A stretch of 5,028 bases of DNA from Porticoccaceae bacterium (GTDB lineage: Bacteria; Pseudomonadota; Gammaproteobacteria; Pseudomonadales; Porticoccaceae). This document shows, one piece after another, positions 1-5,028 of this stretch. The notes below the pieces were generated by a model that worked only from the letters and a program-made list of their open reading frames with translations, did no database searches and was not told the DNA's origin. Position 1 is the stretch's first letter, and each line of letters opens with the position of its first letter. Where the stretch lies: positions 1 through 5,028 of the forward strand of contig DNBN01000134.1 in NCBI GenBank assembly GCA_003491845.1. Reading direction: 5' to 3'. A program made the position numbers and the translations under genes.

Positions 1-359
1 ACTGCCTTACGGACTTTTTCCTCAGAATTGAATAAAAATGGTTGATAGAAAATATCAACTGCTGGCACGTCACCAACATAGCGTGTTAGAGAGGCGACTC
101 CGGCCTCGATTGCACCCGATCCAACTGCCGCTGGCACTTCCTTGTCCTTATATAACTGCGCTGAGTCGTAAATCTGAACTTCAATATTTCCATTTGATTT
201 TGCTTCAACCTCCTTTTTAAAAAGCTGAAGATTCTGTCCCAAATGGCTTTTCATTGGCAGTTGCAATGAAATCCGCATGGTTACGTCAGCGGCAAACGCC
301 GATGCAGACATCAAAAGGGCCACTGACCCCGCAGCCAATGTGGTTAGCAACTTATTCAT
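1..359 (-). CDS. TRAP transporter substrate-binding protein, DctP family (partial, N-terminal part)
   Basis: Periplasmic solute-binding component of a tripartite ATP-independent periplasmic (TRAP) transporter, which captures a carboxylate-type ligand and delivers it to the membrane permeases. Translating the reverse strand from ATG at 359-357 gives 119 complete codons running off the left edge. Residues 1-23 form a signal peptide: MNK, a hydrophobic core, then SASAFA, with likely cleavage before A24. The mature part matches the DctP pattern: MRISLQLP (28-35), a G-x-N-x-x-x-F-K-x-x-V-E helix (41-52), SNGNIEVQIYDSAQL (55-69), KDKEVPAAVGSGAIEAG (71-87) and a VDIFYQPFLF segment (101-110). The start is supported by GAGGGAG (367-373, minus strand), 7 bases upstream. 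The gene lies 151 bases downstream of the Lrp/AsnC gene on the same strand, so the two could be co-transcribed or co-regulated. The ligand cannot be told from this fragment, and the permease genes, if linked, are outside the window. Confidence 0.9.
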   Translation of the reverse strand, partial: MNKLLTTLAAGSVALLMSASAFAADVTMRISLQLPMKSHLGQNLQLFKKEVEAKSNGNIEVQIYDSAQLYKDKEVPAAVGSGAIEAGVASLTRYVGDVPAVDIFYQPFLFNSEEKVRKA

Positions 360-447
360 TTTAATACTCCCTCGTTTTTCAATCTTTGTGAAGATAAGCC
401 TACATAAGTTCACTCAAATAGAAACATCTAAACACCAGATAGGTTAA

Positions 448-464
448 TGAAATCATCAATTTCA
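448..464. repeat. Short palindrome upstream of the TRAP gene (possible operator)
   Basis: TGAAAT-CATCA-ATTTCA is a perfect 6-bp inverted repeat with a 5-base centre, about 90 bases upstream of the TRAP start codon in the 360-510 intergenic region. It could be a binding site for a dimeric regulator such as the adjacent Lrp/AsnC protein, but its sequence differs from the palindrome at 997-1011. It is AT-rich, so chance is possible. No clear terminator separates the regulator from the TRAP gene in this gap. Confidence 0.25.
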
Positions 465-510
465 ACTTTTCTAAAAACTCTGGTAAATATCACGAGCGTT
501 TTAGCACCGC

Positions 511-972
511 TTAAATAACAATCGTACGGGCAGTCTGTGATTTAACTCGGCGCAGAGGAATTGATGACTCGATTGATGCAACCCCCTCAGTTCGTGTCAA
601 CTCGCCAAGCAAGAATTTTTCATAATCCTCAATATTTTGCGTAACCACTCGAAGCAGGTAGTCATAACTACCTGTCATCAGCCAACAGTCAACCACCTCA
701 GGCATTGTGCTAATCCGGCGTTCAAACTTTGCAAGGTTGTCGTCAATCTGTTTTTCAAGCCGAACTGAAACAAACACTGAAAAGCTAAAACCCAAGCGCG
801 TTTCATCAATGAGTGCCGTATAACCAGTGATAATCTTGTTATCTTCGAGCTTTTTCACACGGCGTGCTACAGGCGTTTGGCTTAGGTTAACACGCTCACT
901 CAACTCATTGATTGACATACGTCCATCAAGCGTCAAGTGGTGAATAATACGACAGTCAAAATCATCAATCAT
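511..972 (-). CDS. Lrp/AsnC family transcriptional regulator
   Basis: A 153-residue protein of typical full length for the leucine-responsive/AsnC regulators, cytoplasmic DNA-binding proteins that respond to amino acids or related metabolites. Residues 1-20 (MIDDFDCRIIHHLTLDGRMS) match the conserved N-terminal helix. The helix-turn-helix follows at about 21-43 (INELSERVNLSQTPVARRVK, then KLE). The linker carries IITGYTALID (47-56). The RAM ligand/oligomerisation domain spans about 65-140, with PEVVDCWLMTGSYDYLLRV (91-109) holding the G-x-Y-D motif of the effector-binding turn. The upstream ribosome site is weak. The gene is divergent from the E1 gene with 128 bases between start codons, and a perfect palindrome lies there. 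This matches the common arrangement in which an Lrp-type protein controls itself and a divergent catabolic gene, as MdeR does with mdeAB in Pseudomonas putida. The effector is unknown; an amino acid such as methionine, or a 2-oxoacid precursor, is inference. Confidence 0.95.
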   Translation of the reverse strand: MIDDFDCRIIHHLTLDGRMSINELSERVNLSQTPVARRVKKLEDNKIITGYTALIDETRLGFSFSVFVSVRLEKQIDDNLAKFERRISTMPEVVDCWLMTGSYDYLLRVVTQNIEDYEKFLLGELTRTEGVASIESSIPLRRVKSQTARTIVI

Positions 973-996
973 TTTTACTACTTATGTTATAATTAT

Positions 997-1011
997 TAGT
1001 GATAATCACTA
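997..1011. promoter_or_regulatory. Probable Lrp/AsnC operator in the divergent intergenic region
   Basis: TAGTGA-TAA-TCACTA is a perfect inverted repeat of 15 bases, the length of an Lrp-type box. Its outer TAG...CTA matches the ends of the E. coli Lrp consensus (YAGHAWATTWTDCTR), and about 10 of 15 positions agree. It lies 25 bases from the regulator start codon and 90 from the E1 start codon. On the minus strand TATAGT (1013-1008) overlaps it and could be the regulator's -10 box, although no good -35 is visible, so occupancy would repress the regulator. On the plus strand the box is just upstream of the candidate E1 -35 at 1024, a position suited to activation. Sequence symmetry is observed; the regulatory roles are inferred. 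Confidence 0.6.
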
Positions 1012-1023
1012 TAAAATTCACAC

Positions 1024-1052
1024 TTGACCATTAATATAAGTAATATTTCTAT
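1024..1052 (+). promoter_or_regulatory. Candidate promoter of the E1 gene
   Basis: TTGACC (1024-1029) matches the -35 consensus at five of six positions. At 17-base spacing the -10 would be TTCTAT (1047-1052), a poor match, as expected if an activator bound at 997-1011 is needed. TATAAG (1035-1040) is a better -10 by sequence but has no -35 at the right distance. The leader would be roughly 40 bases. Confidence 0.25.
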
Positions 1053-1086
1053 CTAAATCTACATTAATATCCTCTCATATTTTGAT

Positions 1087-1093
1087 GGGAGAG
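1087..1093 (+). promoter_or_regulatory. Ribosome binding site of the E1 gene (decides the start)
   Basis: GGGAGAG lies 7 bases before ATG at 1101 and 4 before GTG at 1098, counted from its last base. The spacing and the stronger codon favour ATG 1101. The adjacent in-frame GTG would add only one residue. Confidence 0.5.
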
Positions 1094-1100
1094 CGCAGTG

Positions 1101-3449
1101 ATGACATACCACATAGACTTTGCAAGGTTGCGACAAGTTGAGGCACGGCTTTTGTGGCTCTCACACTGGATGATCCACTATGCCAATCACCTACGGCAAA
1201 ATGAAGATGACATCAAAGTTGGAGGGCACCAAGCAAGCAGCGCATCAATGGTGTCTATCCTGACAGCCTTATATTTTGCAGCTCTAAGGCCTGAAGACCG
1301 AGTTGCAGTAAAGCCGCATGCCTCACCACTATTTCATGCCATGCAATATTTAATGGGCAATCTCAACCTCGAGTTATTGAAGAATTTTCGTGGCTATGGG
1401 GGAGCGCAATCATACCCATCCCGCACCAAAGATGCTGACGACGTAGATTTTTCCACTGGCTCGGTTGGGCTTGGAGTTGCGATGACTAGTTTTGCCTCAC
1501 TTATGCAGGACTATGTGAGTGCCAAACAGTGGGGCAGCAACGTAAAGCTTGGTAGAATGGTTGCGTTGATGGGTGACGCAGAGCTTGATGAGGGTAATAT
1601 CTATGAATGCCTTCAAGAAGGTTGGAAACATAACCTCCGCAACACCTGGTGGGTAATTGATTACAATCGTCAATCCCTGGATGGCATCATTCATGAAGGC
1701 TTATGGGAACATGCTGAAAAAATATTTACGGCCTATGGCTGGGATGTAATCCGGCTTAAATATGGTGTCTTGCAGCGGGCAGCTTTTGATGAGCCTGGTG
1801 GCAAAAAGCTAAAAGATTGGATTGACGACTGTTCCAATCAGGATTACGCGGCACTGACCTATATGGGGGGTAAAGTTTGGCGGGAACGCCTGCTTAATGA
1901 TCTTGGTGATCAGGGTGATTTTACTGAATTTCTTGATCGACGGAGCGATGATGAACTTGGATGCTTAATGGAGAATCTGGGGGGAAATTGCGTCGAAACA
2001 ATGGCGAAAGAGTTTGCTGAGATTAATCATAACCGACCAGTGTGTTTCTTAGCATATACAATCAAGGGATGGGGGACACCAATAGCAGGTCACAAAGATA
2101 ACCATGGTGGTCTAATGACCCTTAACCAGATGCAGAAATGGCAATCCAATATGGGCATTCGCGAAGGCCACGAATGGGATCGGCTCGAAGCTGTTGCTGA
2201 TAAGGCTAGCTTTCAAAGATGGTTGGGCCAGGTGCCCTTTTTCCAATCTAAAAATCGTCGCTTCGATGACGCCATATTTAGAGTCCCTTCGCTGGCACTT
2301 GATAAATCTAAATCAGCTTCGACGCAGGCATCTTTTGGTAAAATTTTGGATACCATTGCTCGTGGCGATGACGAGATTGCAGAACGAATTGTCACCTTAA
2401 GCCCCGATGTCTCCGGCACTACTAGCCTGGGCTCTTGGATCAATCGCAAAAAGTTGTTTTCACGCCAACCAATCCGAGATGCCTTTAAAGATGCAAAGAT
2501 CCCATCAACAGCCAAATGGGAGTTTGATTCCAGTGGTCAGCATATTGAATTGGGCATAGCCGAAATGAACCTATTTCTGGCACTCGCTGCAGCTGGCTTA
2601 TCATCATCACTATTTGGCAAACGGCTTTTGCCAATCGGCACGGTTTACGACCCATTTGTTTGCCGTGGACTAGATGCTTTAAATTATGCGTGTTATCAGG
2701 ACTCCAGATTTATGATTATAGGCACGCCGTCAGGAGTTACTCTTGCGCCAGAGGGCGGAGCACATCAATCAATTGTCACCCCACTGATTGGCATGGGTCA
2801 GGATGGGTTGACCAGTTTTGAGCCGGCTTTTACCGATGAATTATCGGTTATTATGGAATGGGGATTTTCACATATGCAGTTGGATGATGGCGGCTCCGTT
2901 TATTTACGCCTGTCAACAAAACCGGTTGAACAGCCTCAACGCGAGATGACTCCAGAGTTGGCCGCGGATATCATCAAAGGTGCATATTGGCTTCGAAAAC
3001 CCGGCCCAAATTGTGAATTAGTAATCGCCTATCAGGGAGTTATTGCGCAAGAGGCTATTCTTGCGGCGGGCCATCTTGGCGAATTTCGCCGAGATATTGG
3101 TGTTCTTGCTATAACATCAGCGGACCGTATATACGCCGAGTTCAAAACGCAAAGTCACAACCTAAACAAGACCTCTCATATTGAAACTCTTTTAGCTGAT
3201 GTCCCAAATTACGCAAAGATGCTAACTGTAATTGATGGACACCCGGCAACATTAACATGGCTTGGCGGGGTTAGAGGCAATCCAACCATAAGCCACGGGG
3301 TTGACCACTTTGGTCAGACAGGTCAAATAAACGATCTTTACCAGCATTTTGCGATTGATCATGAGTCATTAGTGCGTTCAGCCTTACAACAAGCCCCAAG
3401 ACATCAAAATCCAAGGCAAATGAGCTTTGCACAACATAACGCTGCTTGA
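1101..3449 (+). CDS. Homodimeric 2-oxoacid dehydrogenase E1 component (AceE/MdeB-like, thiamine diphosphate-dependent)
   Basis: A 782-residue cytoplasmic enzyme of the homodimeric pyruvate dehydrogenase E1 type, which decarboxylates a 2-oxoacid and passes the acyl group to the lipoyl arm of an E2. Seen in order: the N-terminal ThDP domain with GGHQASSASM (41-50), KPHASPLFHA (71-80), SYPSRTKDADDVDFSTGSVG (104-123), and the cofactor/metal motif GDAELDEGN (158-166) with DYNRQSLDG (187-195). GDA replaces the common GDG, with D159 and N189 as probable Mg2+ ligands. Next come YTIKGWGTP (319-327) and GHKDNHGGLM (330-339), aligned by eye with the AceE active-site loop, then the pyrimidine domain with IELGIAEMN (482-490), where E488 is the probable catalytic Glu, and PEGGAHQS (550-557). 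The C-terminal domain ends with GVDHFGQTG (733-741). It is about 100 residues shorter than E. coli AceE, mostly at the N-terminus, which in AceE helps bind E2. The divergent Lrp gene suggests an MdeB-like 2-oxobutyrate dehydrogenase; pyruvate or another 2-oxoacid remains possible. No E2 or E3 gene is in the window. Confidence 0.92.
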   Translation: MTYHIDFARLRQVEARLLWLSHWMIHYANHLRQNEDDIKVGGHQASSASMVSILTALYFAALRPEDRVAVKPHASPLFHAMQYLMGNLNLELLKNFRGYGGAQSYPSRTKDADDVDFSTGSVGLGVAMTSFASLMQDYVSAKQWGSNVKLGRMVALMGDAELDEGNIYECLQEGWKHNLRNTWWVIDYNRQSLDGIIHEGLWEHAEKIFTAYGWDVIRLKYGVLQRAAFDEPGGKKLKDWIDDCSNQDYAALTYMGGKVWRERLLNDLGDQGDFTEFLDRRSDDELGCLMENLGGNCVETMAKEFAEINHNRPVCFLAYTIKGWGTPIAGHKDNHGGLMTLNQMQKWQSNMGIREGHEWDRLEAVADKASFQRWLGQVPFFQSKNRRFDDAIFRVPSLALDKSKSASTQASFGKILDTIARGDDEIAERIVTLSPDVSGTTSLGSWINRKKLFSRQPIRDAFKDAKIPSTAKWEFDSSGQHIELGIAEMNLFLALAAAGLSSSLFGKRLLPIGTVYDPFVCRGLDALNYACYQDSRFMIIGTPSGVTLAPEGGAHQSIVTPLIGMGQDGLTSFEPAFTDELSVIMEWGFSHMQLDDGGSVYLRLSTKPVEQPQREMTPELAADIIKGAYWLRKPGPNCELVIAYQGVIAQEAILAAGHLGEFRRDIGVLAITSADRIYAEFKTQSHNLNKTSHIETLLADVPNYAKMLTVIDGHPATLTWLGGVRGNPTISHGVDHFGQTGQINDLYQHFAIDHESLVRSALQQAPRHQNPRQMSFAQHNAA

Positions 3450-3508
3450 AAAAGGAGGGGCTTACTCTAAACGGGTGTTAAAGCTGCAATATAACTTGCT
3501 AAAATTAG

Positions 3509-3736
3509 CTGCTTTACGGGATTGAATGTAATGCTTGGGTACTGGGTGGCAACGTTCTTGACAGTGGATTACGTTATCAAGATGCTGGCAGTTGTTATGC
3601 TGCCGCACAAAACAGTGGTAAGGACTTACAAGAAATAGGTCTAGCACCACCCAAGTTTACTTGTGTTCCAGTTGCAGGTAACAAGGAATTGAAGCCTATT
3701 GTTACCGAACAACAAGGGGCTCGATTCCCCTTTTGA
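3509..3736 (+). pseudogene. Start-less coding-like frame, probable remnant of a small secreted protein
   Basis: After a TAG at 3506-3508, this frame stays open for 75 codons to TGA 3734-3736 and contains no ATG, GTG or TTG. The product is protein-like: CNAWVLGGNVLDSG near residues 7-20, then SCYAAAQNSGKDLQEIG, then KFTCVPVAG. The spacing W-V-L, C-x-A-A-A, F-x-C-x-P recalls small secreted two-cysteine proteins seen in alphaproteobacteria (recognised by pattern only, weak). Another frame just upstream, from GTG 3475, reads VLKLQYNLLKLAAL before stopping at 3523-3525. Skipping one base near 3511-3515 would join it to this frame as a possible degraded signal peptide. AGGAGG at 3453-3458, just after the E1 stop, may be the old ribosome site, but no start codon follows at normal distance. 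It could be a decayed gene, a sequencing frameshift, or chance. Confidence 0.35.
3714..3734 (+). terminator. Candidate Rho-independent terminator after the E1 gene and remnant
   Basis: AAGGGG (3714-3719), a 7-base loop, and CCCCTT (3727-3732) form a perfect 6-bp stem that continues into a short T run (3731-3734). Only two T residues lie beyond the stem, so it may be weak. It overlaps the last codons of the start-less frame and lies upstream of the candidate SOUL promoter, so it could separate the two transcription units. Confidence 0.4.
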
Positions 3737-3756
3737 AATCTCGGAACCTCAAAATA

Positions 3757-3786
3757 TTGATTGAACGTTTTTACTGGTCATTTAAA
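3757..3786 (+). promoter_or_regulatory. Candidate promoter of the SOUL-family gene
   Basis: TTGATT (3757-3762, four of six to the -35 consensus) and TTTAAA (3781-3786, four of six to the -10) are separated by 18 bases. Transcription would begin near 3793, leaving about 27 bases before ATG 3820. That supports the downstream ATG and argues against the longer frame starting at TTG 3733. Confidence 0.35.
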
Positions 3787-3819
3787 TCTGTTGGACCAGA
3801 ACTCAAGATCTTGGGTGCC

Positions 3820-4419
3820 ATGCAAAACAAAGTTTGTTTGTTTCTGATATCGATGTTTTTTTTAACTATGAGTACGCACGCGATGTCATACGAAGAACCT
3901 AAATACAAAATCATCAAGAAGACTGATATCTATGAGGTGCGGCGGTATGAACAGCGAACTGTGGCTCAAGCAAAATATGATGAGGAGGACAGTGGCTTCA
4001 GAATTTTATTTGACTATATATCCGGTGAAAATGAAAGCGCAACCGATGTCGCGATGACGATACCCGTCGCTCAATCTACAGAAATCAATATGACGGCCCC
4101 AGTCACTCAGACTAATACTCGCGGGAAAATGGTGATGCAGTTTTTCCTACCAAAAAAATACACCAAAGAAACAGCACCCAGACCAAAAGATGGCAGGATC
4201 GATATTATTGACCTTCCAACCACTTATTATGCAGTTATCTCCTATTCAGGATTTGCATCTGAGAAAAACTTTCAAACACACCATAGAAAACTAAAAAACG
4301 CGCTTGATGAAAGTAGAATTACTGTTAGTGGCCCTCCAATCAGAGCGACCTACAACTCACCATTTACTCTACCATTCTTTCGCCGCAACGAGGCTATGTA
4401 CCCACTAGATTGGGATTAA
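3820..4419 (+). CDS. SOUL-family heme-binding-like protein, exported
   Basis: A 199-residue member of the SOUL/HBP family, whose eukaryotic members bind heme or related tetrapyrroles; the role of bacterial exported members is unclear. Residues 1-21 are a signal peptide (MQNK, hydrophobic core, STHA) with probable cleavage after A21 and no lipobox cysteine, so the product should be periplasmic. The mature part has YKIIKKTDIYEVRRYEQ (29-45), the start of the SOUL fold, then VAMTIPVAQSTEINMTAPVT (77-96), containing two MT-x-PV repeats, the second being the family hallmark. After these come MVMQFFLPKKY (104-114), APRPKDGRIDI (119-129), YAVISYSGFASEKN (137-150), and the terminal YNSPFTLPFFRRNEAMYPL (178-196) with the conserved P-x-x-x-RRNE. 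The frame extends upstream to TTG 3733, but the added 29 residues are charged and would precede the signal peptide, so ATG 3820 is chosen although its ribosome site is weak. It is probably monocistronic. Confidence 0.93.
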   Translation: MQNKVCLFLISMFFLTMSTHAMSYEEPKYKIIKKTDIYEVRRYEQRTVAQAKYDEEDSGFRILFDYISGENESATDVAMTIPVAQSTEINMTAPVTQTNTRGKMVMQFFLPKKYTKETAPRPKDGRIDIIDLPTTYYAVISYSGFASEKNFQTHHRKLKNALDESRITVSGPPIRATYNSPFTLPFFRRNEAMYPLDWD

Positions 4420-4715
4420 ACATTCGATTAATAAATCGAGATTACAGTTTAAAGATCATAATTCGGAAGCCTCCCTGTCTACAATCGTATCACTGTTAGA
4501 CTGTGGACTCCCCCTGATAGAGAAATCACTTTTTTCTCACATAATTTGCTAGTTAAATTTTTGGCAAGCACCTGAAATAAAGCGCATGTTTGAATGCGTC
4601 TCGATTTTGGTGAAGGGTGGATGGAAAGAGACGTGGGCCGTTCAGAGACCTATTTTGGCCGAAACCCCAGCGTCTGATAGCCGGATGGTCTCGCTAAACC
4701 CCTTTGAAACAAATA
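4420..4715. other. Intergenic stretch without a supported gene
   Basis: About 300 bases between the SOUL gene and the tRNA terminator hold no convincing coding frame on either strand. Two small hairpins are visible. TCGATT-AATA-AATCGA (4424-4439) lies just after the SOUL stop, but has an AT-rich stem and no T run, so it is a poor terminator. GAGAAA...TTTCTC (4520-4538) has a 7-base loop. Two inverted GAGAC/GTCTC pairs lie at 4597-4692. Promoters could not be placed with confidence. Confidence 0.5.
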
Positions 4716-4739
4716 GAAAAAAGGCCCCGCTAGGGACCT
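4716..4739 (-). terminator. Rho-independent terminator of tRNA-Ser
   Basis: Read on the minus strand, AGGTCCC, loop TAGC, and GGGGCCT form a 7-bp GC-rich stem with one G-T pair, ending in a run of six T residues (4722-4717, the first lying in the stem). It begins 24 bases past the CCA end of the tRNA. Five T residues follow on the plus strand at 4741-4745, so it may also stop transcription arriving from the SOUL side. Confidence 0.85.
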
Positions 4740-4763
4740 GTTTTTGGGTTTGCGATGTGCAAG

Positions 4764-4853
4764 TGGCGGAGGGACGGGGATTCGAACCCCGGAGGGGCGT
4801 TAACCCCAACACGCTTTCCAGGCGTGCGCCTTAAACCACTCGGCCATCCCTCC
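4764..4853 (-). tRNA. tRNA-Ser (anticodon GGA)
   Basis: A 90-base class II tRNA including encoded CCA (4766-4764). On the minus strand the acceptor GGAGGGA pairs with TCCCTCC, followed by discriminator G and CCA. The D arm is GCCGAGTGGTTTAAGGC, and the anticodon stem-loop CACGC-CTGGAAA-GCGTG has GGA at 4819-4817, reading UCC and UCU. A long variable arm (GGGGTTAACGCCCC) marks it as a serine type, and the T arm CGGGG-TTCGAAT-CCCCG is perfect. All stems are intact, so the gene should be functional. The plus-strand frame crossing it is an antisense artefact. No integrase or attachment-site duplication is seen beside it. Confidence 0.97.
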
Positions 4854-4897
4854 CAGTACGCAACTGTTATTCGACCTTGATTAGCTCTTCGCAGCGA

Positions 4898-4926
4898 AAG
4901 TTAACAGGCTTGGCTCATCATGTAAA
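4898..4926 (-). promoter_or_regulatory. Candidate promoter of tRNA-Ser
   Basis: On the minus strand TTTACA (4926-4921, five of six to the -35 consensus) and TAACTT (4903-4898, three of six to the -10) are 17 bases apart. A start near 4890 would leave a leader of about 37 bases before the tRNA 5' end at 4853. The -10 match is weak. Confidence 0.3.
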
Positions 4927-5028
4927 CTAGCCGAAACAGCTTCGAATTAGCGTTTTCAAGCACCAACCCCAAAATATTAAACCTCAACATCACATCCGAT
5001 TGTGGGGGAAACGCCAAACTCAAACCGA

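Noticed and set aside
38..220. Plus-strand 60-codon open frame
   Set aside because: It is antisense to the clearly recognisable TRAP binding-protein gene and has no family features.
2213..2515. Minus-strand 100-codon frame inside the E1 gene, and smaller internal frames at 1497-1694 (minus) and 2194-2400 (plus)
   Set aside because: All lie within the E1 coding sequence, which has continuous family similarity in its own frame.
3558..3586. Consensus-like TTGACA at 3558-3563 as a promoter
   Set aside because: The -10 at 17 bases is GATGCT, a poor match, and the leader to the SOUL gene would exceed 200 bases.
3462..3650. Minus-strand 62-codon open frame
   Set aside because: No recognisable domain, no good ribosome site, and unusual Cys/His-rich composition consistent with reading the opposite strand of the remnant.
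3733..3819. N-terminal extension of the SOUL gene from TTG 3733
   Set aside because: It would place 29 charged residues before an obvious signal peptide, overlaps the terminator hairpin and candidate promoter, and lacks a well-spaced ribosome site.
4586..4834. Plus-strand 82-codon open frame
   Set aside because: It runs through the terminator and antisense across tRNA-Ser; its tail (AEGRGFEPRRG) is the kind of false protein produced by reading a tRNA backwards.
4901..5028. Minus-strand frame open from the right edge to TAA at 4901-4903
   Set aside because: About 42 codons with no recognisable features, overlapping the candidate tRNA promoter; too little to support a partial gene.
4764..5028. 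tRNA-Ser as an integration site for a mobile element
   Set aside because: No integrase, no repeat of the tRNA 3' end and no element boundary are visible in the window.

Overview
The window looks like an ordinary chromosomal segment from a Gram-negative bacterium, probably an alphaproteobacterium and possibly marine. This rests on a TRAP-type periplasmic binding protein, a homodimeric pyruvate-dehydrogenase-like E1 of the MdeB type, a SOUL-family periplasmic protein, moderate GC by eye, and a class II tRNA-Ser with encoded CCA. The taxonomic guess is inference. No mobile element, CRISPR array or phage gene was seen.

Layout: the minus strand at the left edge carries the N-terminal part of a DctP-family TRAP substrate-binding protein (partial, runs off the window), preceded by an Lrp/AsnC regulator (511-972). 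Divergent from the regulator is a large 2-oxoacid dehydrogenase E1 (1101-3449, plus strand). The divergent intergenic region (973-1100) holds a perfect 15-bp palindrome, TAGTGATAATCACTA, the likely operator of the Lrp regulator. From 3450 to 3819 there is no intact gene. That stretch has a Shine-Dalgarno-like AGGAGG without a usable start codon, a start-less coding-like frame (3509-3736), a terminator-like hairpin and a candidate promoter. A SOUL heme-binding-family protein follows (3820-4419), then about 300 bases without a supported gene, and finally a minus-strand tRNA-Ser(GGA) with its own terminator and candidate promoter.

How the genes may work together: the regulator/E1 pair resembles the mdeR-mdeB arrangement of Pseudomonas putida methionine catabolism, where an Lrp-family regulator controls a 2-oxobutyrate dehydrogenase E1, but no methionine gamma-lyase (mdeA) lies between them here. 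The regulator probably senses an amino acid, represses itself and controls the E1. The TRAP transporter downstream of the regulator could import a related substrate, but this is inference. The SOUL gene and the tRNA appear to be independent transcription units.

The points most worth a second look are the regulator-operator-E1 module without mdeA and the coding-like remnant between the E1 and SOUL genes. I see no convincing evidence of a wholly new system.
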